Shown here: piece by piece, positions 15,786 to 27,000 of the stretch
Numbering within the stretch: the first letter of the stretch is position 1
Layout of the letters: every line of letters starts with the position of its first letter
Assembly: GCA_037443205.1 (NCBI GenBank)
Contig: JBBIOU010000022.1
Location: 1 to 58,364, forward strand
Reading direction: 5' to 3'
DNA from: JBBIOU01 sp037443205
Lineage (GTDB): Bacteria; Bacteroidota; Bacteroidia; Flavobacteriales_D; UBA2798
Length of the DNA: 58,364 nt
Notes under the pieces: generated by a model
Database searches by the model: none
What the model was told of the DNA's origin: nothing
What the model saw: the letters and a program-made list of their open reading frames with translations, nothing else
Position numbers and translations under genes: made by a program

Positions 15786-17021
15786 ATGACCAACGAAATT
15801 ATAATATCTCTATGTGTATTATTGTTGATAGCGTATGTCTTTAACGTTACCTCGTCTAAAACTAAAATACCTTCGGTAATTTTACTTTTGCTGTTAGGTT
15901 GGTTGGTTAAGCAAGTTACCATTAATTTAAACATACAACTGCCCGATTTTGCCCCCTTGCTACCAATTATCGGAACTATCGGATTAATACTGATTGTGTT
16001 GGAAGGTTCTTTAGAACTCGAAATAAACCGGGCTAAAGTGAGCCTGATAAAAAAATCATTTATAGGTGCTTTAGCGCCCATGTTATTGTTATCCTCGTTG
16101 CTTGCCTTTGTATTTTATTATTATGGGGGTTATAACATAAATGACAGTTTTATAAATGCAATTCCTTTTTTTGTTATTAGCAGTGCCATAGCTATTCCCA
16201 GCGCTGAAAATCTATCTTCGCACAACAAAGAATTTGTAATTTATGAAAGCAGTTTATCTGACATTATCGGTGTATTACTTTTTAACTTTTTTGCATTAAA
16301 TGAAACGATCGGCTTCGATTCAATAATACACTTTGTACTGCAAATATTCATCATGATGTTTATTTCGGTTGTTGCAACAGCCGCACTTTCATTATTGCTT
16401 AGCAAAATTGATCACCCTATTAAATTTGTTCCAATTATATTATTAATAATTTTAATATATACCCTCTCAAAAATCTATCATTTGCCGGCTCTGATATTTA
16501 TTTTATTATTTGGACTATCTATCAATAACCTTGAGCACTTAAGAAAATTCAAATGGATTAAATTATTTAAGCCGGATGTATTAGATAAAGAAGTAAATAA
16601 ATTTCGTGAATTAACTATTGAAGGAACTTTTATTATACGCTCGTTGTTTTTTTTACTTTTTGGATATTTAATTGATAGCAACGAAATTTTAGATGTAACC
16701 ACATTGCCCTGGGCAGTAGCCATTGTATTTTTTACATTTTTAGTTCGTTCCATACAACTTAAAGCCTCAAAAATTACTTTAAAACCACTTTTATATATTG
16801 CTCCTAAAGGATTAATAACGGTATTGTTATTTTTATCTATCGAGCCTTCGCAAACAATCCCTATCGTAAATAAATCATTGATTTTGCAGGTAATTATTTT
16901 ATCAGCACTGGTAATGATGTTTGGGTTAATGACACATAAATCGGAAAAAAAACAGGTTATTGAACCCCATATGAAACAAGACGGGGAAATTATTACAGAC
17001 CCGAATAACCCGTCCCTGTAA
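15786..17021 (+). CDS. cation:proton antiporter, CPA/Na+-H+ exchanger type
   Basis: 411 residues with about 11-12 hydrophobic segments spread over nearly the whole length and a hydrophilic tail (about 385-411). The start TNEIIISLCVLLLIAYVFNV, the SKTKIPSVILLLLLGWLVKQ second helix and VLEGSLELEINRAKV are typical of the Na_H_Exchanger family (CPA2-like). It should exchange Na+ or K+ for H+ across the inner membrane; ion choice is not readable. No regulatory TrkA domain is attached. Divergent from the DUF4175 gene. Confidence 0.85.
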   Translation: MTNEIIISLCVLLLIAYVFNVTSSKTKIPSVILLLLLGWLVKQVTINLNIQLPDFAPLLPIIGTIGLILIVLEGSLELEINRAKVSLIKKSFIGALAPMLLLSSLLAFVFYYYGGYNINDSFINAIPFFVISSAIAIPSAENLSSHNKEFVIYESSLSDIIGVLLFNFFALNETIGFDSIIHFVLQIFIMMFISVVATAALSLLLSKIDHPIKFVPIILLIILIYTLSKIYHLPALIFILLFGLSINNLEHLRKFKWIKLFKPDVLDKEVNKFRELTIEGTFIIRSLFFLLFGYLIDSNEILDVTTLPWAVAIVFFTFLVRSIQLKASKITLKPLLYIAPKGLITVLLFLSIEPSQTIPIVNKSLILQVIILSALVMMFGLMTHKSEKKQVIEPHMKQDGEIITDPNNPSL

Positions 17022-17092
17022 ATAACTGCATATTTCTACATAAAATATTATTTTATGAATAGATATTTACATATAATTTTAATTACTAAAGC

Positions 17093-17100
17093 TACCTTTG
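17093..17100 (+). promoter_or_regulatory. -7 element before gltX
   Basis: TACCTTTG matches TAnnTTTG and lies 19 nt before the gltX ATG; a clear -33 TTTG at 19 nt is not seen. Confidence 0.45.
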
Positions 17101-17119
17101 CACACCAAAAATACAATAT

Positions 17120-18661
17120 ATGAGCAACAGACGCGTTCGGGTAAGATTTGCACCCAGCCCAACCGGACCACTACACATGGGAGGGGTACGTACGGCATTA
17201 TATAATTACCTTTTTGCCAAAAAGCATAACGGAGATTTTATACTAAGAATTGAAGACACAGATCAGGAGCGTTTTGTTAAAGGAGCGGAAGAATACATTA
17301 TAGAATCTTTAAAATGGTGTGGTATAGAGCCCAACGAAGGCGTAGGTTTTGGAGACGGAGCACATGCTCCGTACCGCCAAAGCGAGCGCAAGCCACTATA
17401 TAAACAATATGCCGAACAGTTAATAAAAAACGGCCATGCTTATTATGCTTTTGATACCAAAGAAGAACTGGAAGAAATGCGCAAGCGCATAGAGGCTGCC
17501 GGAGGTAATGCTTCTTATAACTCTATTACCCGTCAAAATATGCGCAACTCACTCACTTTATCCGAAGATGAAGTGAAGAAACTGTTAGAAAACAAGGCTC
17601 CTTATGTAATAAGATTAAAAGTTCCTCGTAACGAAGAAATAAAATTGCAAGATTTAATAAGGGGTTGGGTGGTAGTAAACAGTTCGCAAATTGATGATAA
17701 AGTATTGTTTAAAGCTGACGGTATGCCCACCTATCATCTGGCCAATGTTGTTGATGATTATTTGATGCAAATAACCCATGTTATTCGTGGCGAAGAATGG
17801 CTTCCATCAGCACCCTTACATGTGCTACTGTATAAATATTTAGGTTGGGAAGAAGTAATGCCCCAATTTGCTCATTTACCGCTTTTATTAAAGCCTGACG
17901 GCAACGGTAAACTCAGCAAACGAGATGGAGACCGCCTTGGGTTTCCGGTATTTCCGCTGCAATGGACAGACCCTGTCAGCGGGGAAATTTCATCAGGGTA
18001 TCGCGAAAGAGGATATTTTCCGGATGCATTTATAAATATGCTGGCACTGCTGGGCTGGCATGCGAGTGGTAACCGTGAAATATTTAGTAAAGAAGAACTG
18101 ATACAAGAATTTTCGCTGGATCGGGTAAACAAAGCAGGGGCAAAATTCGACCCAGAAAAAACCAAATGGTTTAACCAACAATATTTGCGCAAGCGTAGCC
18201 CCGAACAACTTGCGGAGATTTGGATGCCGGAATTACAACAAAAAAATATAAAAACAGACACAAACTATATAGTAAAAGTATGCGCATTGCTACAAGAAAA
18301 AGCATGCTTTGTAAATGAGTTTTGGGACCTGGGAAAATACTTTTTTGAGGCACCCGGGCAATATGATGATAGCGTAATTTCAAAAAAATTAAACCCTCAA
18401 AGTGCAACCTTTATAAAATTATTTACCGAAGAATTAATTAAATCTACCGATTTTAGCGCCAGCACAATAGAAACCATCTTCAAATCATGTTGCGAAACAC
18501 GCAACATTAAAACCGGTGAAGTTATGCAATTGGTAAGAGTAAGTATTACCGGGGTAAGCGGAGGCCCGGCATTGTTTGAAGTACTTGCTCTTATAGGTAA
18601 GAACGAAGTTATAAACCGGTTAAAGCATTTCATCGAAAAATATCAAGTTAACGGGCTATAA
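17120..18661 (+). CDS. gltX: glutamate--tRNA ligase
   Basis: 513 residues. Class I signature FAPSPTGPLHMGGVRTALYN (HxGH-like block) near residue 10, and KLSKRDGDRLGF (KMSKS-type loop, here KLSKR) at about 264. The GluRS-specific fold continues to the C-terminal anticodon-binding region (about 350-513). It charges tRNA-Glu. One gltX is seen here and no glnS; whether it is the discriminating type cannot be told. The following phosphatase gene starts 23 bp after the stop with no promoter between them. Confidence 0.97.
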   Translation: MSNRRVRVRFAPSPTGPLHMGGVRTALYNYLFAKKHNGDFILRIEDTDQERFVKGAEEYIIESLKWCGIEPNEGVGFGDGAHAPYRQSERKPLYKQYAEQLIKNGHAYYAFDTKEELEEMRKRIEAAGGNASYNSITRQNMRNSLTLSEDEVKKLLENKAPYVIRLKVPRNEEIKLQDLIRGWVVVNSSQIDDKVLFKADGMPTYHLANVVDDYLMQITHVIRGEEWLPSAPLHVLLYKYLGWEEVMPQFAHLPLLLKPDGNGKLSKRDGDRLGFPVFPLQWTDPVSGEISSGYRERGYFPDAFINMLALLGWHASGNREIFSKEELIQEFSLDRVNKAGAKFDPEKTKWFNQQYLRKRSPEQLAEIWMPELQQKNIKTDTNYIVKVCALLQEKACFVNEFWDLGKYFFEAPGQYDDSVISKKLNPQSATFIKLFTEELIKSTDFSASTIETIFKSCCETRNIKTGEVMQLVRVSITGVSGGPALFEVLALIGKNEVINRLKHFIEKYQVNGL

Positions 18662-18684
18662 ATAAAATAACTACTTTTATATGG

Positions 18685-20667
18685 ATGAACCGCATACACT
18701 GCCTTATATTATCAGTAATAGCATTTAGCTACACAAGTGTAAAAGCCGGCAACATTGATAGTTTATTGAATATAATAAACAAAACAAAAAACGATTCGGT
18801 AAAGGTTGATACTTACAACGAATTGGTGTGGGAATATTACGGAGTAAATAACGATTCGGCACTACACTTTGCCTTGCAGGCCATAAAATATGCTTATGCA
18901 AGCGGTTACACACTGGGTTTAGGAAATTCATATCGCTATGCCGGTCAGGTTTACGAGCGTAAATCTGATTTTGCCAATGCGCTGTTATATCAAAATAAAG
19001 CACTAAAAATATTCCTGGAAATAAATCATAAACAGGGACTTGCCAATACATATAACAACATAGCCGTTGTATATCACAATCTTAATGAATGGGATAAAGC
19101 GCTTGAATTTCAACAAAAATGTCTAAAATTATGCGAAGAAATAGATGAAAAAATGGGTATAGCTTCCAGCTATGGAAACATTGGCAACATATACCGTAAA
19201 AAAAACGATTATCACAATGCCCGCATAAGCTATGAAAAAAGCCTGGAAATGTTTCGAACATTAAACAATAAATACGGGGAAGCACTTTCACTCGGAAATC
19301 TCGGGCAAATAATATATGAAAAAGGCGACCACCAAAAAGCATTAAAATATTTATTAGAAAGTCTGGCCATCAGAAACAAACTTGGGATAAAACAAAGTAT
19401 TGCCTCGATTATGAATGCCATCGGAGAAGTATATCTTAGTCTTTACGATTATCCAAATGCATCGTATTATTTTAAGGAAAGCCAGAAATTAGCCGAAGAA
19501 GCCGTTGCCGTAGATGAACTTAAGCAAGCCTATTATGGAAATTACAGAACCGAAAAAGCTTTGAAAAAATATGCCTCAGCACTTGAATATCATGAATTAT
19601 ATACTCAAATTAAAGATACTATTTATAACAACAGTAAAAATGACGAACTAAATAAAATAAAAACTCAATACGAACTGGATAAACAAGAGGCTGAACTAAA
19701 ACAAAAGGCTAATGCTGAAAGACAAAGAATAGAAGCTATTAATAAAGAAAAACAATTGCGCAACACTATTATAATATACTCGGTTTCGGGCGTTTTATTA
19801 CTGCTAATTGTTTTTACTTATTTTATTTATAAGCGTTTTAAAATTACTATCCGGCAAAAAGCTATCATAGAAAACCAAAAAACATTGGTTGATCAAAAAA
19901 ACAAACAAATAACCGATAGTATTAACTATGCTCAAAAAATTCAAAGTGCTTTGCTCCCCAATGAGGAGGATCTGAAAAAAATATTTCCGGAAAGTTTTAT
20001 ATTGTTTCTTCCCAAAGATATAGTAAGCGGAGATTTTTACTGGATATACGAAAACAACTCCAGCATCATAATAGCCATTGCCGATTGTACCGGACATGGC
20101 GTACCGGGTGCATTTATGAGTATGCTTGGAACAAGTTATTTAAACGAAATTGTCATAGAACGCGAAATTCATTCGCCCGCAATGATACTCAATGAACTTA
20201 GAAATAAAATTATTGGCGCTTTGAAACAACAATCAGGCACCGAATACAGCAAAGATGGTATGGACATCGTACTTTGTAATATCAGTAAAAAAACTCATTC
20301 GCTTTTGTATGCTGCTGCCAATAATTCCTTGCTTATTGCTAAAAACGGCAACATTTATGAATATAAAGGCGATAAAATGCCCGTAGGGTATCATCCCGGG
20401 GAATTAAAAGACTTTAGTCAGCATAGCATATCTCTCCAACCGGGAGACATGATATATTTATATACTGATGGCTTTGCCGACCAATTCGGGGGAGATAAAA
20501 TCAATGGGAAAAAATTCAAATATTCCAGATTACAGAATTTATTATTAAAAAATTACACTCTGCACCCATCCTTACAAAAAGAAAATATTTACAATTCGTT
20601 TATAGAATGGAAAAAAGAAAACGAGCAGACAGACGATATAACCATTATTGGATTTAGATATTTATAA
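18685..20667 (+). CDS. TPR-sensor PP2C/SpoIIE-type serine phosphatase
   Basis: 660 residues. Signal peptide (1-22), six or so tetratricopeptide repeats in the periplasm (about 30-310; for example YNNIAVVYHNLNEWDKALEF and YGNIGNIYRKKNDYHNARIS), coiled coil (315-350), one membrane helix (about 353-376). After it come the linker DSINYAQKIQSALLP (~412) and the PPM domain with the metal-site motifs KDIVSGDFYW, DCTGHGVPGAFMS, DGMDI, TDGFADQFGG and TDDITIIG. It probably dephosphorylates a Ser/Thr regulatory protein in response to a signal sensed by the TPR part. The first of four related genes in this stretch; the next starts 8 bp downstream. Confidence 0.88.
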   Translation: MNRIHCLILSVIAFSYTSVKAGNIDSLLNIINKTKNDSVKVDTYNELVWEYYGVNNDSALHFALQAIKYAYASGYTLGLGNSYRYAGQVYERKSDFANALLYQNKALKIFLEINHKQGLANTYNNIAVVYHNLNEWDKALEFQQKCLKLCEEIDEKMGIASSYGNIGNIYRKKNDYHNARISYEKSLEMFRTLNNKYGEALSLGNLGQIIYEKGDHQKALKYLLESLAIRNKLGIKQSIASIMNAIGEVYLSLYDYPNASYYFKESQKLAEEAVAVDELKQAYYGNYRTEKALKKYASALEYHELYTQIKDTIYNNSKNDELNKIKTQYELDKQEAELKQKANAERQRIEAINKEKQLRNTIIIYSVSGVLLLLIVFTYFIYKRFKITIRQKAIIENQKTLVDQKNKQITDSINYAQKIQSALLPNEEDLKKIFPESFILFLPKDIVSGDFYWIYENNSSIIIAIADCTGHGVPGAFMSMLGTSYLNEIVIEREIHSPAMILNELRNKIIGALKQQSGTEYSKDGMDIVLCNISKKTHSLLYAAANNSLLIAKNGNIYEYKGDKMPVGYHPGELKDFSQHSISLQPGDMIYLYTDGFADQFGGDKINGKKFKYSRLQNLLLKNYTLHPSLQKENIYNSFIEWKKENEQTDDITIIGFRYL

Positions 20668-20675
20668 AAATAAAA

Positions 20676-22643
20676 ATGCAAAAGCAAAAAACCACTACTG
20701 TTCAAAAGCAACTGCTGATAAATATACTTTTACCGGTAATTGTGGTAATCTGCTTGTTTTCTGTGATAAATTATCTGCTCAATCAGTTAAAACTTAAAGA
20801 ATATCAGGAAATACAAAGAACCCAAATCATTAATGAGGCTAAATCTCTTTTATCGGTATATGATGAAGGCCTGCAAATTATTGAAGAAGAATTAAACAAC
20901 AGAATAACGCTTATCAGTAATAAACTCGTAAACGAATATTTTAAACAAACAAATCAAATTGCCAGCGCTGATTTATATCAAATATCCTTGCAATTAGGCA
21001 TGGATACTTCTAAAGAACACATATATATTATAGACACTAACTGTATAATTATTAATACCACATTTAAAACCGATTACTTGCTGGATTTTAAAAAAATAAA
21101 CCATGAATTTGTAGATTTTTTTAACGGGATACGAAAAAATAAAAAACTTAAAATAGATCGTTTCGGTACTGAAACATTAACACTCAAAACCAAAAAATAT
21201 TCCTTTCATCCAACACTTGATGGTAAATATATTGTTGAACTGGGATTTTATTCAGAAAAAGCCGGACAATTAGAACAAAACGTAAAAAAAAGAATTGAAG
21301 ATATAAAACGTAACTACAACGAAATTACAGACATATCCATACATACCGCTATAAAAGAAATAACCGATCCGAGAATTAATAAAAATCATGGCAAGGCTTT
21401 TAGTAGCTGTATCCAAAATAAATCTATTGAAAGGGTTGTTGAAAAAAAAGGAAATACAAAACAATATTACGACTATATATATTTAGAAATGCCGGATGCT
21501 GCCTTATACAGCGGATATGTAATGTTAATGAAATCGGATGATAGTAAAGAAAAAAGATTGCTATTAAATGAACTGATTCAATTTTTAGTGTTGTTGTTAT
21601 TTACAGTTATCCCTTTAAGTATTCTGATTTATGTGCGTTCTAAGGCAATTACCCGACCCATACAAAAATTAACCGAAAAAGCACAACTGATAAGTGCCGG
21701 AGAGCTACATCATAAAGTAGAGGTTTATGGCCATAACGAAATAAGTTCCCTTTCTGAAACCTTTAACATCATGGTGACAAAACTCCGGGAATCATATAAC
21801 ACCTTAGAACAAAAGGTTATTGAGCGCACTATGCAACTAAAACAACAAAAAGAATTGGTAGAAGAAAAACAAAAAGAAATAATTGATTCCATTAATTACG
21901 CTAAACGCATTCAACAAGCTATCTTACCTCCTTTAAAATTAATTCGTACACACCTCCCTCAAAGCTTTGTTTTATATAAACCCAAAGACATCGTAGCCGG
22001 AGATTTTTACTGGTTTTACCATATCGAAACAGACACACACAAAACCCTTCACATAGCCGCTGCCGATTGTACCGGTCATGGCGTACCCGGTGCACTGGTA
22101 AGTGTGGTTTGTTCAACTGCGCTAAACAGAGCCGTAAAAGAATTTAATATAAACGAACCTGGTAAGATTTTAGATAAAACAAGGCAACTTGTATTAGAAA
22201 CATTTGAAAAAAGTGGTGCTGATGTAAAAGATGGTATGGACATCTCTCTGTGTAGTATAAGTACAACCATAAATCCTCCCCACAAAAAAGAGATAAAATG
22301 GGCCGGTGCAAACAACCCACTTTGGTATTGGATAAACAATGAACTAAAAGAGATTAAACCCGATAAACAACCTATTGGTAAAAGCGATCATGCAAAACCA
22401 TTTACCACACATATTTTACAACCCGATGTACATACCTTATTTTTATTTACCGATGGTTATGCCGACCAGTTTGGCGGTGAAAAAGGAAAAAAATTTAAAT
22501 ACAAACCTTTTCAGGATCTGCTGATTTCAATAATTGAATTAACACCCGATGAACAACAAAAAATACTGGACGAAAAAATTGAAACATGGAGGGGTGATTT
22601 AGAACAAAACGATGATATTTGCGTGATTGGAATAAAACTCTAA
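20676..22643 (+). CDS. HAMP-domain PP2C/SpoIIE-type serine phosphatase
   Basis: 655 residues. Membrane helix 1 at about 14-36, a periplasmic sensor region (37-305) without a family I recognise, membrane helix 2 at 308-330, then HAMP (331-385; RPIQKLTEKAQLISAGELHH). A coiled coil and the DSINYAKRIQQAILP linker lead to a complete PPM domain (KDIVAGDFYW, DCTGHGVPGALVS, DGMDISLC, TDGYADQFGG, NDDICVIGI). HAMP suggests that a periplasmic signal is turned into phosphatase activity. The folB start is 2 bp after its stop. Confidence 0.88.
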   Translation: MQKQKTTTVQKQLLINILLPVIVVICLFSVINYLLNQLKLKEYQEIQRTQIINEAKSLLSVYDEGLQIIEEELNNRITLISNKLVNEYFKQTNQIASADLYQISLQLGMDTSKEHIYIIDTNCIIINTTFKTDYLLDFKKINHEFVDFFNGIRKNKKLKIDRFGTETLTLKTKKYSFHPTLDGKYIVELGFYSEKAGQLEQNVKKRIEDIKRNYNEITDISIHTAIKEITDPRINKNHGKAFSSCIQNKSIERVVEKKGNTKQYYDYIYLEMPDAALYSGYVMLMKSDDSKEKRLLLNELIQFLVLLLFTVIPLSILIYVRSKAITRPIQKLTEKAQLISAGELHHKVEVYGHNEISSLSETFNIMVTKLRESYNTLEQKVIERTMQLKQQKELVEEKQKEIIDSINYAKRIQQAILPPLKLIRTHLPQSFVLYKPKDIVAGDFYWFYHIETDTHKTLHIAAADCTGHGVPGALVSVVCSTALNRAVKEFNINEPGKILDKTRQLVLETFEKSGADVKDGMDISLCSISTTINPPHKKEIKWAGANNPLWYWINNELKEIKPDKQPIGKSDHAKPFTTHILQPDVHTLFLFTDGYADQFGGEKGKKFKYKPFQDLLISIIELTPDEQQKILDEKIETWRGDLEQNDDICVIGIKL

Positions 22644-22645
22644 AT

Positions 22646-22996
22646 ATGAATATTGTATCTATACATAACCTGAAAATTTATGCCTACCATGGATGCCTGC
22701 CCGAAGAAGCGGTGATAGGAACCAATTACAAAATTGACATAGACATTTTTACCGATTTTTTAGAAGCCGCCATTGCTGATAATTTAGCACAAACCATAGA
22801 CTATGTTGTAATTGCTGATATTGTAAAAAAAGAAATGGCCATACAGTCAAAACTCATTGAAAATGCAGCCTTAAGAATATTAAATAAAATAAAGCAAAAA
22901 TATCCCGAGGCTCAAAAAGTAAAAATACGACTGTATAAAATTAATCCACCGGCCAATGCAGATTTAGATGCGGTAAGCGTGTGTATAGAAGCATAA
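22646..22996 (+). CDS. folB: dihydroneopterin aldolase
   Basis: 116 residues from the ATG at 22646; a longer frame overlaps the preceding gene and is unlikely. Family motifs: LKIYAYHGCLPEEAVIG with the conserved active-site region (YHG), DYVVIADIVKKEM, LIENAALRIL with the catalytic-type Glu, and KVKIRLYKINPP ending the fold. It splits 7,8-dihydroneopterin into 6-hydroxymethyldihydropterin and glycolaldehyde in folate synthesis. It appears to end the gltX-phosphatase transcript. Confidence 0.92.
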   Translation: MNIVSIHNLKIYAYHGCLPEEAVIGTNYKIDIDIFTDFLEAAIADNLAQTIDYVVIADIVKKEMAIQSKLIENAALRILNKIKQKYPEAQKVKIRLYKINPPANADLDAVSVCIEA

Positions 22997-23042
22997 TTGC
23001 TAATTCAATTATTTTATTTATTTTTGCTGCTCTAAAAAAAAT

Positions 23043-23113
23043 GGTCCTGTGGCCGAGTGGCTAGGCACGGCTCTGCAAAAGCCTGTACAGCGGTTCGAAT
23101 CCGCTCGGGACCT
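23043..23113 (+). tRNA. tRNA-Cys (anticodon GCA)
   Basis: 71 nt. The acceptor arm GGTCCTG pairs with CGGGACC (one G-T), discriminator T as in tRNA-Cys. D arm with GGCTAGGCA; anticodon loop CTGCAAA with GCA; T arm GCGGTTCGAATCCGC. CCA is not encoded. Confidence 0.96.
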
Positions 23114-23120
23114 CAAAAAT

Positions 23121-23156
23121 AATCCTTGTCATTTTTAAACAGGCAAGGATTTTTTA
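23121..23156 (+). terminator. intrinsic terminator after tRNA-Cys
   Basis: Stem aatccttg/caaggatt (23121-23128 with 23044+100 region 23144-23151) followed by a T run. It overlaps the in-frame extension of the next gene, which supports that gene starting at 23168. Confidence 0.72.
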
Positions 23157-23167
23157 TATATACCCTC

Positions 23168-23980
23168 ATGAAATATCTCTCTATTTTTATATTTCTTATC
23201 CCGCTAAAATGTTTGTTTGCGCAAAATAAGCAAACCTTTGTTTTGCAACACAAAGAGTTTACTGTTGAAGTTAACATCAGCCACCCTGATAAAACCATTA
23301 AAAATAGGGGCGTAATATTAATGTTGCACGGGTGGAATTTGCCTCCTTTGCAATGGTGTAATAAATCTACCCTTTGTTACATAGCCGCCAAAGAAGGATT
23401 TACATTAGTTATACCTGACTTGGGTAAAACCACCTATCACTACAACACCTACCCCGAAACACGCAAAGACTATTTGCAATACCCCACACGGCAGTGGATG
23501 TATGACAGCCTGATTCCTTATATTCAAAAAAATTATGCACTATTGCTTCCGGGAGAAAATAATTTTGTGGCCGGCATATCTACAGGAGGACGTGGTGCCG
23601 CTCTTTTTGCTTTAGAGTTGCCGCAAATATTTAAAGCCGCTGCCTGCCTGAGTGCAGATTTTGATCAAACTAAAATTGCCGGAGAGCCAATAAATACAGG
23701 CTATTACGGCTCGTACGAAAAATTTAAAGAACGATGGGAAGGAAAAGATAATATTTATTACCGCGCCTGTGAGTTTACTGTTCCTTTATACTTAGCTCAT
23801 GGCAGCAGAGATAAAGTATGCCCTGATTCGCAAACAAAATTATTTTATAAAAAACTTAAAAGCTGTAACAAAAATTTACCCCATCAATTAATCATCGGAG
23901 AAAATTACGGGCACGACTATGTTTTTTGGCAAAAACAAAGCGAAAAAATAATACGCTTTTTTAAAATTAATTGTCGTTAG
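23168..23980 (+). CDS. secreted alpha/beta-hydrolase (esterase family)
   Basis: 270 residues from the ATG at 23168, chosen because MKYLSIFIFLIPLKCLFAQ is a signal peptide and the upstream frame lies inside a terminator. Oxyanion region MLHGWNLPPLQW, nucleophile elbow GISTGG (Ser of GxSxG), acid in HGSRDKVCP and base in NYGHDYVFW make a complete catalytic triad. It resembles the esterase D/feruloyl esterase group. Periplasmic or outer-membrane-associated ester hydrolysis is likely; the substrate is not known. Confidence 0.8.
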   Translation: MKYLSIFIFLIPLKCLFAQNKQTFVLQHKEFTVEVNISHPDKTIKNRGVILMLHGWNLPPLQWCNKSTLCYIAAKEGFTLVIPDLGKTTYHYNTYPETRKDYLQYPTRQWMYDSLIPYIQKNYALLLPGENNFVAGISTGGRGAALFALELPQIFKAAACLSADFDQTKIAGEPINTGYYGSYEKFKERWEGKDNIYYRACEFTVPLYLAHGSRDKVCPDSQTKLFYKKLKSCNKNLPHQLIIGENYGHDYVFWQKQSEKIIRFFKINCR

Positions 23981-24007
23981 CTTTATTCTTTTGCTTAACT
24001 TCGGCTG

Positions 24008-27000
24008 ATGTGCTTGCATTTTAAAAAAATATTATCATTTCTTTTATTGTCTATTTGCCTGTTCGCAACCAGGGCACAAGTATATAATTTTAGAAACTAT
24101 AATATAGACGAAGGGCTTTCGCAATCGCAGGTAACCGATATTATACAAGATAAAAACGGTTTTATATGGATAGGTACTACCGGTGGAGGCATTAATATTT
24201 TTGACGGTAAAAAATTCACCCCGATAACAACCGATGAAGGATTAATCAATAATGTTATCTGGAATATGTTCTGCGACAGCAAAGGACGAGTATGGATTGG
24301 TACTCAAAGCGGCCTGTCTTTATTTGATGGTTCCGGTTTTAAGAGTTTTAATTCATATCACGGCTTAATGGATGACGGTATTTGGAAAATAATTGAAGAC
24401 CGCCATGGCAATATTTGGATTGCAACTTATTCTAACGGAGTAACCGTATATGACGGCATAAACTTTAAAACCTATGGAATTAATGATGGTTTAGGATTTA
24501 GCAACGTAACCACTTTGTTTGAAGACTACAGTGGCACAATCTGGGCGGGTTCTGCAGGATATGGCATTGCCCGATTTAACGGAAAAAAATTTGAAAACAT
24601 AACTATTTCGCATAACCTGAACGCCAAAACCATTAACCACATCAGCCAGGATGAAAGTAAAAATTTATTGCTCTATACCGACAAGGGCATTTTTAAACTA
24701 CAAGGCGAAAGGTTTATAGAATCTAATTATAAAGAATTATCGGGTGTAAATGTTATTATGAGTAAAACCGATTTGCAAGGAAATTTATGGGTAGCCACCG
24801 AAGATAAAGGTGTTTTTCTTTTTAATAAATCGGGCAGCAAATATCATTTTACCGAAGAAAACGGACTGCCTTCTAATTACATACTATGTTTATTTGTAGA
24901 TAAAGACAACAATGTATGGTTTGGCACAGATGGGTCAGGTTTTTGCCTGTTTAAAGGATTGTCATTTATAAAATATGATAAAAACTCGGGCTTACCCGAT
25001 AATCAGGTAAATGCTATCTATAAAGACAGTAAAAACAATATGTGGTTTGGCACCAACAACGGTATCGCTTTATATAAAAATCATGTGTTTACTTATTTTT
25101 TTAATGAAAAAATGCATCCGCAAAGACATATCAATTCCATTTACGAAGACCGTTCGGGAAATATGTGGTTTGGCACCGAAAACGGAGTGCTTTTCTATGA
25201 TAGCCGGCAATGGAAAATTTATTCTGAAAATGAGCAACATGAAATCGGTCAAATACATTTTATTTATCAACACTCTAAAAACAAAAAAATATGGGCTGCT
25301 ACAGGCAAAGGCCTGTATGAATTTAACGGAAAAAATTTCTATAAAAAATTTAAAGATACCATCCCTCCGATACGCATATATTCAATTCGTGAGCTCTCTG
25401 ATGGCCGATTGTTTCTTTCAACCGAAAAAGGCTTAACTATTTGTAATAACAACACTGTAAAACATATAAAGATAAAAGATGAACTGGGAAGCAAAGATGC
25501 ATTAGACTGTTTAGAAGATAAGCACGGAAATATTTGGTTTGCCACCGGCCGAGGCCTAACCGTGTGGAAAAAAGACAATGGTTTTAAAACCTATAGAAAA
25601 AAAGACGGATTAATTTCTGACAATATATTTTTTGTTTTTTTTTCGGATCAATATCTATGGGTAGGAACCGACAGAGGCTTAGACAGAATAAAAACCAATA
25701 AAGATGCTGAAATTAAACAAATAAAAAATTATGGTAAACACGAAGGATTTACCGGAATAGAATGTAATGTAAACGCGTGGTGCATGGATGATAACCGCTC
25801 TTTTTGGATAGGTAGCATTAAAGGAGCATATTTATTTAATTCTGAAGAAGAAAAAGAAAAAAGGCCACCTCCCGTTGTAAATATTACCAATATCAGAATT
25901 AACTATGATAATGTAGATTGGAAAACTAAACTAAAAGATACAGAAATAAAAAATAATTTACCGTTAAATCCTTCTTTTAATTATACCGATAATCATATTA
26001 CTTTTGATTTTGTTGCTTTAAATTATGCAAATCCCGAAAAAATAAAATATCAGTTTTATTTAAAAGGTTTTGATGAAAAATGGCTACCCGAAACTGATGC
26101 CAATAGTGTTACCTATTCTAATTTATCTCCCGGAAATTATACCTTTATGTTGCGCGCCTGCGATGACCATGATAACTGGAGTGAAAATATTACTTATCCG
26201 TTTAGCATTTCGGCCCCTTTCTGGAGAAAGACGGGATTTTATCTGATGCTCCTGCCATTAATGATTATCATGGGCTATGCATACACTGTTTACAGAACCC
26301 GTCAACTTTCTAAGAGCAAACGCCAGCTCGAAGAAAAAGTTAGGCTTCGAACACTCGAATTAAACAAACAAAAAGATGAATTAGAAAAACTCTCGCTGGT
26401 AGCAGCTAAAATGAATGACGGGGTGATAATATGCAACCCCGATGGTAAAATAGAATATATAAATAACGGTTTCTATAAAATGGCCGGTTATACAGAAGAT
26501 GAGTATAAACAATCTGCATACGGTAAATGTGAATATCTGCAGCAACTTAGCAGTTATAAAGACATTGATAAAATAATCAACGCATTTAAAATTAATAATT
26601 CTCCGGTTATTTACGAATCGGCACACATTACTGCATCAGGTAAAAAAATGTGGACCCGAGGCGCTTTAACTCCGGTTTACAACGAAAAAAATCAACTGGT
26701 AAAAATTGTTGCCGTATATGCAGATATTACCGAAAAAATAAATTTTGAAGCCGCGCTGGAACAAAAAAATAAGGACTTTACCGACAGTGTAATATATGCA
26801 AAGCGTATTCAGGAAGCTATTTTACCCTCTCCTGCCGAATTATATAAGGCTTTTAATGATTCCTTTTTGCTCTATAAACCCAGAGATATAGTAAGCGGAG
26901 ATTTTTATTGGTTTGGAACTGTGAATGATGTATTTATCTGTGCCGTTGCTGATTGCACCGGTCATGGTGTACCCGGTGCTTTTATGAGTTTAATCGGTAA

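Noticed and set aside
22619..22645. Nine-codon extension of folB
   Set aside because: It overlaps the end of the preceding phosphatase gene, and the FolB family starts at MNIVSIHNLKIYAYHG.
23126..23167. Longer start of the esterase gene
   Set aside because: It falls in the terminator hairpin of tRNA-Cys and would put residues in front of a clear signal peptide.
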